Position numbers and translations under genes: made by a program | The notes under the pieces: generated by a model | Told to the model about the DNA's origin: nothing | The model's input: the letters and a program-made list of their open reading frames with translations, nothing else | Database searches by the model: none | From: CAZVBR01 sp964625755 | GTDB taxonomy: Bacteria > Patescibacteriota > Minisyncoccia > Phycocordibacterales > XYD1-FULL-46-19 | Direction: 5' to 3' | Length of the DNA stretch: 34,611 nt | Assembly: GCA_964625755.1 (NCBI GenBank) | Contig: CAZVBR010000003.1 | Span: 1 to 34,611 of the forward strand | Part shown: one piece after another, positions 7,312-15,391 of the stretch | Position numbering within the stretch: position 1 is the first letter of the stretch | How the letters are laid out: each line of letters opens with the position of its first letter

Positions 7312-7947
7312 ATGAAGAGTTTGAAAATCGAAACAAGGGAAAAATTTGGTCGAAAGCTTGACCGAGACAGAGAAGCCGGTCGGTTGCCGGCGGTAATTTA
7401 TGGAGCAGATAAACCAGCTGAACCAGTATTTGTAAATAAGATCGATTTTGTAAAAACTTATCGAGAGGCGGGAGAGTCGACAGTGATAAAATTAAACGGT
7501 CAAGAAGGGGGTCAAGATGCTTTGATCTATGTAGTGGATTGGCACCCGGTAAGTGGCCAACCGGTTCATGTTGATTTTTACGCAGTAAGACAAGATAAAT
7601 TGGTGACTATTAAAGTGCCGTTAGAATTTACGGGAGTGGCGCCGGCAGAAAAGGAGTTAGGTGGGACAGTTGTTAAGGTGATCCATGAGCTTGAGATCGA
7701 GGCCTTACCAAAAGATCTGCCTCATGAGTTGAAGATCGATCTTACGGAATTAACGGAGTTTGACAGTCAAATATCGGTTTCTGATGTTAAAGCTCCGGCC
7801 GGAGTAGAGATAAAGGATGACCCGGAGGAGGTGATCGCGATGATAAGTTCTGAAGTTGAATCCGAAGAATCAGAGGAAGAGGAAACTGATCTTTCAGGGA
7901 TCGAGGTGGAAAAACGAGGCAAAGAAGAATCCGAAGGTGAAGAATAA
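7312..7947 (+). CDS. rplY: Ribosomal protein bL25, long Ctc/TL5 form
   Basis: Binds 5S rRNA in the large subunit. The N-terminal L25 domain (about residues 1-92) begins with KIETREKFGRKL and contains the LPAVIYG strand and HVDFYAV. It is followed by the TL5/Ctc C-terminal beta domain (about 95-185) with EFTGVAPAEKELGG and ALPKDLPHELKIDLTEL. The last 30 residues form a strongly acidic Glu/Ser tail. Length, 211 residues, fits the two-domain Ctc type. The start is supported by the family N-terminus. A TATAAT one base upstream of the ATG is too close to be its promoter. Confidence 0.93.
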   Translation: MKSLKIETREKFGRKLDRDREAGRLPAVIYGADKPAEPVFVNKIDFVKTYREAGESTVIKLNGQEGGQDALIYVVDWHPVSGQPVHVDFYAVRQDKLVTIKVPLEFTGVAPAEKELGGTVVKVIHELEIEALPKDLPHELKIDLTELTEFDSQISVSDVKAPAGVEIKDDPEEVIAMISSEVESEESEEEETDLSGIEVEKRGKEESEGEE

Positions 7948-8008
7948 AATAAATACCCTTTCAGGGGCTTGGTCTTTTTGAAGATTATTTAGTCGGACAA
8001 ATATAGTT

Positions 8009-9379
8009 ATGACCACATTTTTTAATTTGAGGTCGGGGCTGGTCGCCATTATTTTGGTGGTATTTTTTGGTGTCTTGGTTTTTGGCTTCGGTTATGAGAC
8101 GACAGCTCAAACTTTGTCTGAGGAGGATCAAGCCCGGCGCGAACAGCTGGAAAAAGAGTTGGAGGAAGTCGAAAGAGAGATAATGGCCAACCAGCGAGCA
8201 TTGAATGCCAGATTAAGAGAGTCGGCTTCGATCGAGAGAGATATTGATGTTTTAACTTACCAGATCCAACAGTCACGCTTAAATATCAGATCCAAGGAGA
8301 TCGAGATCCAGAATTTGGGTGGTGACATTGATGACCGGCAAGAGACCATCGAGGAGTTGAGTGTCAAGATCGATCAAGAAAAAGATTCTCTGGCTCAAAT
8401 GATCAGACAAACCAGGGAGATGGACGATATTAATTTAATGGAGGTGGTTTTAGCCAGTGACGGATTGTCTGATCTGTTTGTTGACATGGATGCTTTTTAT
8501 TTCATGCAACAGTCAATGCATCAGTTGTTTGAAAATATTAGAGAGGCTCAACGGCAAACCAAAGAAGAAAAAGTGGTTTTAGAGCAAAAGCGAAATGCCG
8601 AGATCGATGCCCGACATGCTATTGAAGCTGAGAAAGCGGCTATTGAGAGAGCTGAGCGGGAAAAGCAGGAACTGCTGCGTATCTCAAGGTCGGAGGAAGA
8701 TGCTTACCGGGAGATCTTATCTGAACGTGAAGCGGAAAAACAGGCTATAAAAAACGCCCTGTTCCAATTGCGGGATACTCCGGAAATATCATTCGGTGAA
8801 GCCTTGGAGTTAGCTCAACAGGTGCAAAGGCAGACCGGGGTTCGGGCCGCCTTTTTGTTGGCGATAATAACTCAAGAGTCAAATTTGGGGCAGAACGTTG
8901 GTACTTGTAATAGGCCGGGTGATAGTTTGACTTGGCGTGAAATAATGCCCGGCCCGGAAGACCAAGCTGCCGGTCGTTCGAGCCGTAATGATCAAGCAGT
9001 ATATCTGCGTTTAATGGATCGGTTAGGCTTAGATCCGGATACTCAGCCTTTGTCTTGCCCGCTTGGTTTTGGTTGGGGGGGAGCTATGGGGCCGTCTCAA
9101 TTTATCCCCACTACCTGGGAGCCTTATCAGTCAAGAATAACCGCGGTAACCGGCAATAATCCTCCAAATCCCTGGAATCCGTTGGATGCTTTTACGGCTT
9201 CCGGTTTGCTACTGCGTGACCTGGGGGCCGCAAGTGGCGGTTTTTCAGCGGAACGTCATGCCGCTTTGCGTTATTATGCCGGTGGTAATTGGAATGATCC
9301 ACGGAATGCTTTTTACGGCGATGCGGTTATGAATATTGCTTCCAGGTATGAAAGGGATATTGAGGTGTTGCAAAATTAA
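8009..9379 (+). CDS. Coiled-coil (PcsB/EnvC-like) protein with C-terminal lytic transglycosylase domain
   Basis: The 456-residue exported or membrane-tethered protein has an N-terminal hydrophobic segment (about 11-33, possibly a signal peptide with the AQT region as cleavage site). A long heptad-rich coiled coil (about 36-262) resembles PcsB/EnvC/FtsX-partner proteins and is rich in Glu, Arg and Gln. The C-terminal domain (about 265-450) resembles lytic murein transglycosylases: AIITQESNLGQ with putative catalytic Glu290, GGAMGPSQFIPTTW, and a late RYYAGGNW. Two cysteines (GTCNRPG and SCPLG) could form a disulphide outside the cell. Role inferred: peptidoglycan cleavage in growth or division, with the coiled coil controlling the enzyme. 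The usual PcsB/EnvC partner is a CHAP or M23 peptidase instead. Confidence 0.85.
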   Translation: MTTFFNLRSGLVAIILVVFFGVLVFGFGYETTAQTLSEEDQARREQLEKELEEVEREIMANQRALNARLRESASIERDIDVLTYQIQQSRLNIRSKEIEIQNLGGDIDDRQETIEELSVKIDQEKDSLAQMIRQTREMDDINLMEVVLASDGLSDLFVDMDAFYFMQQSMHQLFENIREAQRQTKEEKVVLEQKRNAEIDARHAIEAEKAAIERAEREKQELLRISRSEEDAYREILSEREAEKQAIKNALFQLRDTPEISFGEALELAQQVQRQTGVRAAFLLAIITQESNLGQNVGTCNRPGDSLTWREIMPGPEDQAAGRSSRNDQAVYLRLMDRLGLDPDTQPLSCPLGFGWGGAMGPSQFIPTTWEPYQSRITAVTGNNPPNPWNPLDAFTASGLLLRDLGAASGGFSAERHAALRYYAGGNWNDPRNAFYGDAVMNIASRYERDIEVLQN

Positions 9380-9403
9380 CAATAATTTGGCAGAATCAAC
9401 TAT

Positions 9404-9676
9404 ATGAAAAAAGAAATACATCCAGAGTATCATCCTAAGGCGCAGGTTACATGCGTTTGTGGTCGGGAGTTTAACGCCGGTTCAACTAAAAAAAGTATAG
9501 AGATAGAAATATGCAGTGCTTGTCATCCTTTTTATACCGGACAGGAAAAGGTCATGGATACTGCCGGGCGGGTAGAAAAATTCAAGGATCGGGCTAAAAA
9601 AGCCGCTCGGGCGACCAAGAAAACAAAAGAAAAAGAGACGACTCAAGTCACTGAAGAAAAAGTCCAGGAAGCGTAA
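9404..9676 (+). CDS. rpmE: Ribosomal protein bL31, zinc-binding form, with charged tail
   Basis: Large-subunit protein that bridges to the small subunit head. It begins MKKEIHPEYHPK and carries the four zinc-ligand cysteines of the C+ type: Cys17, Cys19, Cys37 and Cys40 (CVCG and CSACHPFYTG), followed by the DTAGRVEKFKDR block. The body ends near residue 64, and a Lys/Glu/Thr-rich extension of about 26 residues follows. TTGCAA at 9368-9373 and a weak TGgCAGAAT at 9388-9396 lie upstream with 7 bases to the ATG, a possible weak leaderless promoter. The adjacent prfA is an arrangement common in bacteria. Confidence 0.95.
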   Translation: MKKEIHPEYHPKAQVTCVCGREFNAGSTKKSIEIEICSACHPFYTGQEKVMDTAGRVEKFKDRAKKAARATKKTKEKETTQVTEEKVQEA

Positions 9677-9692
9677 ATAATTTTGTTTTATT

Positions 9693-10703
9693 ATGACGGC
9701 AACAGAAGACCAGTTGGAAGTTTGGCGTGGAAATCCCAAAACTGCTTATTTGATCGCAGAAGCTGATAAGTTAAAAATAAAAATAGAGGAAATCGATAGA
9801 ATGATAGTTCAGGATCCCGTAATGTCGGAATTGGCAACAGAGGAAAAAGAGGCTCTGGAAAAACAGAGACAGCAGTATCTCGATCAGGCACAAGATATAA
9901 TTGCAAAAGAAAAGCTTGAAATAGAGGCTGAAAAAGAGCCGAAGTCGGTCGTTTTGGAATTAAGAGCCGGAGCCGGAGGAGAAGAATCGGCGCTATTTGC
10001 TTACGAATTAAGTGAGATGTATGAGCGATATCTAACCGGTCAGGGTTTTGATTTCACAAAAGTAGATGATTCACCGAGTGAATTAGGTGGGTATAAAGAA
10101 GCGATTTTTGAAGCGAAAGGAAAAGGAGTTTATGGCGAGCTTAAGAATGAAGTTGGTGTTCACCGGGTTCAGCGGGTTCCGGCTACCGAGAAACAAGGCC
10201 GGATCCATACTTCGACAGTATCGGTGGCGGTTTTGCCGATGAGTGAAGTTGGCGGTAATGGTCAGGTGGAGATAAATCCTTCCGAGATCGAGATGGATAC
10301 TTTTCGGTCAGGTGGAGCCGGGGGGCAAAACGTCAATAAGGTAGAAACAGCTGTTAGGTTGACCCATAAGCCAAGTGGCTTGGTGGTTAGGTGTCAATCA
10401 GAGCGAAGTCAGGGGCGAAATCGGGAAAAAGCTATGGCGATATTGACTGCCCGGTTGGCTGATCAGGAGGCTAGTCAGTCGGCCGAACAGTTGTCAGAGT
10501 CCAGGCGGAGCCAGGTTGGTACGGCTGATCGTTCAGAGAAGATCAGAACCTATAACACTCTTCAAGACCGGGTGACCGATCATCGGATCAAGAAGACTTG
10601 GCATGATATGCCGGGGATACTGTCGGGTGAAAAACTGGGCGATATTATTTCTGCTGTCAGAAGCGGATTAAGTGAGGCAGAGGAGCCTGAAGGTCGGCAA
10701 TAA
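9693..10703 (+). CDS. prfA: Peptide chain release factor 1
   Basis: Recognises UAA and UAG stop codons and triggers peptidyl-tRNA hydrolysis. The 336-residue protein carries the codon-recognition tripeptide Pro163-Ala164-Thr165 in RVQRVPATE, which marks RF1 and not RF2, and the catalytic GGQ at 210-212 in GGAGGQNVNKVE. The C-terminal SEKIRTYN and DHRIKKT segments are typical. Both landmark motifs are about 25 residues earlier than in E. coli RF1, so the N-terminal helical domain is shortened. It starts 16 bases after rpmE. TGA stops are used elsewhere in the window, so an RF2 gene should exist elsewhere. Confidence 0.96.
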   Translation: MTATEDQLEVWRGNPKTAYLIAEADKLKIKIEEIDRMIVQDPVMSELATEEKEALEKQRQQYLDQAQDIIAKEKLEIEAEKEPKSVVLELRAGAGGEESALFAYELSEMYERYLTGQGFDFTKVDDSPSELGGYKEAIFEAKGKGVYGELKNEVGVHRVQRVPATEKQGRIHTSTVSVAVLPMSEVGGNGQVEINPSEIEMDTFRSGGAGGQNVNKVETAVRLTHKPSGLVVRCQSERSQGRNREKAMAILTARLADQEASQSAEQLSESRRSQVGTADRSEKIRTYNTLQDRVTDHRIKKTWHDMPGILSGEKLGDIISAVRSGLSEAEEPEGRQ

Positions 10704-10705
10704 GT

Positions 10706-10734
10706 TTGCCAAAGTTGATTATATCTGATAAACT
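10706..10734 (+). promoter_or_regulatory. rpsB-tsf promoter, predicted near-leaderless
   Basis: TTGCCA at 10706-10711, a 17-base spacer, and an extended -10 (TG at 10726-10727, then TAAACT at 10729-10734). Nine bases separate the hexamer from the rpsB ATG at 10744, so the mRNA leader should be only about 3 bases. Confidence 0.65.
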
Positions 10735-10743
10735 CTAAAGCGT

Positions 10744-11547
10744 ATGAGTGACAAAAAACTAGATAGTAATAAGGAAATCGAAGACCTTTTTTCTGCGGGG
10801 GTACATTTTGGCTATTCGAAGCGTCGATGGGATCCTCGGGTTTCGCCGTTTGTGTATTGTTTTAAAAATAAGCGAGCCGTTATTGACCTTGAGAAGACCG
10901 CAAAAGCTATTCAAGAAGCCGAGTCATTTATTGCCGGTATTGTTTCTTCCGGAGGGCAGGTGTTGTGGGTTGGCAATAAACCGGAAGCTCGGGAAGCGAT
11001 TGTTCAAGCTGCCGGTTATACTGATATGCCTTATGTTGCTTTGCGCTGGATCGGGGGAACATTTACAAATTTCCTTCAGATAAAAGAGCGAATTGATAAG
11101 CTGTTTGATATTAAGGAAAAAGAGGCGACAGGTGAATTGTCAAAGTATACCAAAAAAGAGAGACTCAGTATCTCAAAGGACAAAATCGATTTGGAAAGGT
11201 ATTATGGGGGGTTGGGTAATATGAAGAGCCTGCCACAGGCAGTGGTGATCGTAGATCCGGCTGAAGAGCATGTCGCGGTAGCTGAGGCCCTAAAAAAGAA
11301 TATTCCGATCGTGGCTATTGCCAATACGGATTGCAATACCAAACCGATAGATTATCCGATCATTGCCAATGACAATCAAAAGAGCAGTATTAAATTGATC
11401 ATTGACCGATTGGCGGAAGCATGTATCGCCGGAAAGAGTTCTCAGTATGAGGCGCCGGAGATTGAAAATGGTACAGATGAAGAGGGTAAAAATAAAGATC
11501 AAGAGAATCGTCATGAAGCCAGGGTTCAGGCCGGTTTAGTAAAATAA
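10744..11547 (+). CDS. rpsB: Ribosomal protein uS2
   Basis: Small-subunit protein of 267 residues. Family blocks are clear: AGVHFGYSKRRWDPR near the start, YCFKNKRAVIDLEKT, VLWVGNKPEAR, the RWIGGTFTNF motif, YYGGLGNMKSLPQAVVIVDP, and the IANTDCN loop. The C-terminus has a Glu/Asn-rich charged extension. It is followed 24 bases later by tsf, the classic rpsB-tsf pair. Confidence 0.97.
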   Translation: MSDKKLDSNKEIEDLFSAGVHFGYSKRRWDPRVSPFVYCFKNKRAVIDLEKTAKAIQEAESFIAGIVSSGGQVLWVGNKPEAREAIVQAAGYTDMPYVALRWIGGTFTNFLQIKERIDKLFDIKEKEATGELSKYTKKERLSISKDKIDLERYYGGLGNMKSLPQAVVIVDPAEEHVAVAEALKKNIPIVAIANTDCNTKPIDYPIIANDNQKSSIKLIIDRLAEACIAGKSSQYEAPEIENGTDEEGKNKDQENRHEARVQAGLVK

Positions 11548-11571
11548 AATCATAAATAATAATTTGAACAT

Positions 11572-12024
11572 ATGGTCACAACTGAACAAATAAAAGATCT
11601 GAGACAGTCGACCGGCATGTCAGTAATGCAGTGTAAAAAAGCCCTAGAATCTGCCGGTGGGGATAAAGAAAAAGCGATTGAGCATTTGAAGGAGCAAGGA
11701 GTTAAGGTGGCGGATAAAAAATCAGACCGGGAACTAAAGTCCGGAATAGTGAGTGCTTATGTCCATAATAATGACAGTATTGGAGTATTGCTCGAGTTGG
11801 CTTGCGAGACTGATTTTGTGGCTCGAAATGAAGAATTTAAGTCTCTGGCTTTTGAATTGGCCATGCAAGTTGCGGCTTGTGATCCGAGTGAAGTGGAGGT
11901 GTTAATGGGTCAACCGTACATAAAAGAGCCCGATAAAACAGTGTCTGATTTGATCAAAGACAGTGTTCAGAAATTTGGGGAACGAATCGAAATATCTCGT
12001 ATGACCCGTTTTGAAGTGAATTAA
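11572..12024 (+). CDS. tsf: Elongation factor Ts, minimal form
   Basis: Guanine-nucleotide exchange factor for EF-Tu. The N-terminal UBA-like domain (1-45) has IKDLRQSTGMSVMQCKKAL, and the exchange motif TDFVARN is at residues 80-86. The protein has only 150 residues, against about 280 in E. coli and about 196 in Thermus, so it carries one core subdomain and lacks the second subdomain and coiled coil. The short end is not a frameshift in any obvious way: the next gene starts 20 bases later. Confidence 0.95.
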   Translation: MVTTEQIKDLRQSTGMSVMQCKKALESAGGDKEKAIEHLKEQGVKVADKKSDRELKSGIVSAYVHNNDSIGVLLELACETDFVARNEEFKSLAFELAMQVAACDPSEVEVLMGQPYIKEPDKTVSDLIKDSVQKFGERIEISRMTRFEVN

Positions 12025-12043
12025 ATTACGCTTAAATATTCTT

Positions 12044-12424
12044 ATGGAATTGTTCTTTCTTGTAACTGCAATTGCGTACGGTTTATCGGGGGGGTTTTTG
12101 GGTTGGCAAATTTATCGTTATAAAACAGTCGGGCCGCTCCCTGAAACAGAAAGCTTGATCGGTTTAGTTGAACCAAAGATCGAGCAAGGTGTTTATAATT
12201 GTTTTGTAACATTGGCCTGGGCGGTTAATTTTGTATTTCTGCAAGGACTGAAGCTGGTTCGGTATTTAACCTCGGGGGTCAGGCTGGTTTTACACGGAGC
12301 TGAAAAAAAAGTGGGGCAGGCGATCGGCCGGGTTCACCGGCAATATACGATAAAGAAAAGAAATTTGCCGATCGGCCGGAAAAAGAAGGCAAGTAATGAA
12401 AATAAGGATGCAATAGATGAGTAA
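12044..12424 (+). CDS. Small membrane protein, unrecognised
   Basis: Predicted 126-residue protein with an N-terminal transmembrane segment (about 3-24) and a second hydrophobic stretch (about 52-70) whose middle reads CFVTLAWAVNFVFLQG. A basic C-terminal half rich in Lys/Arg follows, ending in an acidic tip. No family motif is recognised. It sits between tsf and tRNA-Thr and its stop lies 8 bases before the tRNA. A weak TTGAAG/TTAAAT pair upstream could be a promoter. It could be a membrane anchor with a nucleic-acid or phospholipid-facing basic tail, which is only inference from charge. Confidence 0.6.
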   Translation: MELFFLVTAIAYGLSGGFLGWQIYRYKTVGPLPETESLIGLVEPKIEQGVYNCFVTLAWAVNFVFLQGLKLVRYLTSGVRLVLHGAEKKVGQAIGRVHRQYTIKKRNLPIGRKKKASNENKDAIDE

Positions 12425-12432
12425 ACGTAACT

Positions 12433-12505
12433 GCCAGCATAGCTCAGTTGGTAGAGCAATCGCTTTGTAAGCGATAGGTCGTGGGTTCGAATCCCTCTGC
12501 TGGCT
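12433..12505 (+). tRNA. tRNA-Thr, anticodon UGU
   Basis: Complete cloverleaf of 73 bases. The acceptor stem is 12433-12439 (GCCAGCA) with 12498-12504 (TGCTGGC). The D arm is GCTC/GAGC, the anticodon stem ATCGC/GCGAT encloses the loop with TGT at 12466-12468, and the T loop is TTCGAAT at 12486-12492. The discriminator base is T, and CCA is not encoded. The T stem has a T-T mismatch at its second pair (12482 with 12496). Confidence 0.95.
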
Positions 12506-12530
12506 CATTTTCAGGGAAATTGTTTTAAAT

Positions 12531-12560
12531 TAGACACTGAGGCAGGCTTTTGTTTATAAT
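12531..12560 (+). promoter_or_regulatory. pheS-pheT promoter, predicted leaderless
   Basis: A -35-like TAGACA at 12531-12536, an 18-base spacer and a perfect TATAAT at 12555-12560. Six bases then separate it from the pheS ATG at 12567, the same spacing as at gap and thrS. The mRNA should begin at or next to the start codon. Confidence 0.7.
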
Positions 12561-12566
12561 ATTGTT

Positions 12567-13319
12567 ATGTCACGACTAAAAGAAAGTTACGGACATCTTC
12601 ATCCGGTCACGCAGGTGATAACCGAAATGACCGATTTTTTTGTTTCTTTAGGATTTACAGTGGCCCAGGGTCCGGAGGTGGAAGAAGAGTGGTATAACTT
12701 TGACGCCCTTAATACGCCACCCGATCACCCATCCCGAGATATGCAGGATACTTTTTGGTTGGAACCGATCAAAGACCGACGTCTTTTGAGAACTCACACC
12801 AGCCCGGTTCAGATAAGGTTCATGGAAAAGGAAAAACCACCGATCAGAGTTATTGCTCCCGGTCGGGTGTATCGTAATGAATCTATAGATGCGACTCATG
12901 AAGCTCAGTTTCATCAGGTGGAAGGCTTGATGGTCGATGAAGTGGTGTCTTTAGCTCATCTTAAGGGTGTGCTGGAGAAATTATGTCGGGCCTTATTTGG
13001 GACAGAAACAGAGATTCGTTTGAGACCCAGTTATTTTCCGTTTGTTGAGCCCGGCGTAGAAGTGGATGTTTCGTGTTTTAAGTGCCGAAAGAAGGAGGGT
13101 GTTTCGGGTTGCTCGATTTGTAAGTCTTCCGGTTGGATCGAGATACTCGGGGCCGGTCTGGTTCATCCGGAGGTTTTAAGGTCGGTTAACTTAGATGTCG
13201 ACCGTTGGCAAGGATTGGCGTTTGGTGTTTCTCCGGAGCGGGTGGCTATGATGAAGTACGGAATAGATGACATTCGCTTGTTTTATAATAGTGATCTGAG
13301 AGTTTTGGGTCAGTTCTAA
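12567..13319 (+). CDS. pheS: Phenylalanyl-tRNA synthetase alpha subunit lacking the N-terminal coiled coil
   Basis: Catalytic subunit of class II PheRS. Family blocks are all present: HPVTQVI, FDALNTPPDHPSRD, TFWL, LLRTHTSPVQIR, motif 2 RVYRNE...FHQVEG, RPSYFPFVEPGVEVDV and motif 3 GLAFGVSPERVAMMKYG. A CxxC/CxxC pair (Cys170, 173, 182, 185) sits before GWIEILGAG, as in many bacterial PheS. The protein has 250 residues instead of about 330-340. The first roughly 85-90 residues, the antiparallel coiled-coil arm that contacts tRNA, are absent. There is no room for them: tRNA-Thr ends 61 bases upstream and the promoter lies in between. Confidence 0.96.
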   Translation: MSRLKESYGHLHPVTQVITEMTDFFVSLGFTVAQGPEVEEEWYNFDALNTPPDHPSRDMQDTFWLEPIKDRRLLRTHTSPVQIRFMEKEKPPIRVIAPGRVYRNESIDATHEAQFHQVEGLMVDEVVSLAHLKGVLEKLCRALFGTETEIRLRPSYFPFVEPGVEVDVSCFKCRKKEGVSGCSICKSSGWIEILGAGLVHPEVLRSVNLDVDRWQGLAFGVSPERVAMMKYGIDDIRLFYNSDLRVLGQF

Positions 13320-13332
13320 GCAATAAACGATC

Positions 13333-15249
13333 ATGCAAACATCTTATAATTGGCTTAATCAGTTCTTTAATAACGAATTGCCGGAAACTAGTGAGTTGGC
13401 AGAGTTGTTAACAAAAAGAATTTTCGAAGTGGACGATATTTCAAAAATGGGCTCCGATATTATGATGGATATTGATGTTCTGCCGAATCGGGGGGCTGAT
13501 TGTTTAAGCATTGAAGGGTTGAGCAGAGAAATAAGCGCCATTTTGAATCGACCGATGGCCAAGTACGGTCCGTTGCGACCACTTTCGGTTTCGGAACTTA
13601 AGGTGCCGGAAGTTAAAGTCGAGCCGGAGGCTAAGTGTCGCCGATATATGGCGGTGCGGGTTAAATGTGATGACGGTATGGTAAAAAATTCCCCTCAGAT
13701 AATAACCGAGCGACTGGCGGTGACCGGTAATCGAGCTATAAATAACGTTGTTGATGCCACTAATTATGTCATGATGCTGACCGGTCAGCCCTTGCATGCT
13801 TTTGATGCTCAAAAGATAAAAGGTGCTATCGAGGTTCGAGGAGCCCGCCCGGGAGAAACAATGGTCACTTTGGATGAAGAAAACATTGATCTTTCGCCGG
13901 AAATGACGGTAATCGCGGATCAGGTCGGGCCTTTGGCTTTGGCTGGAGTGAAGGGCGGGATCAGAGCGGCAGTTGGAGAAACCACTTCTGAAGTTATCAT
14001 TGAATCAGCTAATTTTGATCCGACCGTTACTCGTCAAACGGCCACCAAGGTTGGCATTAGAACAGAAGCGGTTAAAAGATTCGAAAATGACCTGAGTGCT
14101 TCGGTGGCTTCTTGGGGGTTAGATTGGTGTCTGGCGATATTATGGTGGTCGTGCCCCGGGATGAGAGTAAGTCAAGTAGCCGATCATGATCTTCTGTCTG
14201 AGGAAATCAAAAAGATACTATTACCAATTAAATCAGTTGCAGAGAGACTGGGTTCTCAGATATCTATAGATCAAGCTGCATCTCTATTACTTAGACTGGG
14301 CTTAAAAGTGGAAAAAACCAAATCTGATCATTTGGAGGTTGAGATCCCACCGTGGCGAAAGGATCTTAGTCGGCCGATCGATCTGATCGAGGAGATCGGT
14401 CGTTTGTATGGTTATGAAAATATACCCGAACAGATAATAACCCCAAAAAAGATCACAACGTCACCCGATCAGCGATATCAGGCAACCCAAGTTTTGCGGA
14501 TGATCCTGGTCGGGCATGGTTTTACCGAGGTTTATAATCGAAGCTTTTCTTCTGATGGCAATCTGAAAGTCGCTAATCCTTTGGTTCAGGACAAACCATA
14601 TCTCCGAACTAATTTACTGGATAATTTAGAGTCCGGTTTGGATTTTAATCTTCGTCATACATTATTTGAATCGGATGCGGTAAAATTATTTGAGATCGGA
14701 ACCGTATTTACTCAGGACCATGAAGAGATGAAAGTGACTTTCGGGGTAGCTTATCGAAAGAAGAGATTTGGAACCGGTCAAGACAAGGTCAAGGAGGTGA
14801 TGGAAGATATTAATCAGTCTTTTGATGTTGGCGGAGCTTTGGATTATAACACCAGAATAAAAGATTCTTGTTTTATTATCGAACTATCCCTTCGTTCGTT
14901 GCTTGAGCATGCATCTGAAGTGCCGAAAGTTGATTTGACCTCTTTTTTGGCTACCGATACGATCTTTGATCCGATATCACCCTACCCTAGGATAATTAGA
15001 GATATCTCACTTTTAGTTGATTCAGAGCAAGAGCCGTCAGAAGTTTTGGATTTGATCCGATCAAAAGCCGGCCCGTGGTTAATTCAAGATCCGGTATTAT
15101 TTGATCGGTTTGCCAAAAATAGTCAACTGTCTCTGGCCTTTCGGCTGGTATTTCAGGCAAAAGATCGTACTTTGTCCGATGAGGAAGTAAATGAATACAT
15201 GGAAGAGATCGCCCGAGCGGTTAAGGAGAAAGGGTGGACGGTCAGATAG
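13333..15249 (+). CDS. pheT: Phenylalanyl-tRNA synthetase beta subunit lacking the OB-fold tRNA-binding domain
   Basis: Partner of PheS in the PheRS tetramer. The 638-residue protein goes from the short N-terminal B1 segment (SYNWLNQFF, EVDDI) straight to VLPNRGADCLSIEGLSREI. The EMAP-II/OB-type tRNA-binding domain usually found at about residues 40-150 is missing. The B3/B4 editing region (ATNYVMMLTGQPLHAFDA; VKGG), B5 (DLIEEIGRLYGYENIPE), the catalytic-like domain (SFSSDG, NPL) and the C-terminal FDX-ACB domain (PRIIRDISLLVD to the end) are present. Typical bacterial PheT has about 790 residues. It starts 13 bases after pheS. Confidence 0.95.
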   Translation: MQTSYNWLNQFFNNELPETSELAELLTKRIFEVDDISKMGSDIMMDIDVLPNRGADCLSIEGLSREISAILNRPMAKYGPLRPLSVSELKVPEVKVEPEAKCRRYMAVRVKCDDGMVKNSPQIITERLAVTGNRAINNVVDATNYVMMLTGQPLHAFDAQKIKGAIEVRGARPGETMVTLDEENIDLSPEMTVIADQVGPLALAGVKGGIRAAVGETTSEVIIESANFDPTVTRQTATKVGIRTEAVKRFENDLSASVASWGLDWCLAILWWSCPGMRVSQVADHDLLSEEIKKILLPIKSVAERLGSQISIDQAASLLLRLGLKVEKTKSDHLEVEIPPWRKDLSRPIDLIEEIGRLYGYENIPEQIITPKKITTSPDQRYQATQVLRMILVGHGFTEVYNRSFSSDGNLKVANPLVQDKPYLRTNLLDNLESGLDFNLRHTLFESDAVKLFEIGTVFTQDHEEMKVTFGVAYRKKRFGTGQDKVKEVMEDINQSFDVGGALDYNTRIKDSCFIIELSLRSLLEHASEVPKVDLTSFLATDTIFDPISPYPRIIRDISLLVDSEQEPSEVLDLIRSKAGPWLIQDPVLFDRFAKNSQLSLAFRLVFQAKDRTLSDEEVNEYMEEIARAVKEKGWTVR

Positions 15250-15368
15250 CGGTTTTAAGAGTTTCAAATCAAGCAAGTAAATTATTTGCATGTCAATGGG
15301 AAATGTTATTTTGGGGCTTAAATCAAGGAAATTTTTATCAGTTAGAATTTTCTTTTTTCTCAAAAATA

Positions 15369-15377
15369 TGCTAAAAT
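15369..15377 (+). promoter_or_regulatory. gyrB promoter, extended -10
   Basis: TG at 15369-15370, one base, then TAAAAT at 15372-15377. No convincing -35 is seen, as is common for extended -10 promoters. The ATG lies 14 bases after the hexamer, giving a leader of about 8 bases without a Shine-Dalgarno site. Confidence 0.5.
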
Positions 15378-15391
15378 AATCAAAACTAGTT

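Noticed and set aside
7956..7979. Intrinsic terminator after rplY
   Set aside because: The stem is only about 4 pairs and the T-run is displaced by several bases.
13074..13121. CxxC/CxxC in PheS as a novel zinc insertion
   Set aside because: A similar cysteine-bearing segment before the GWxEILG motif is common in bacterial PheS.
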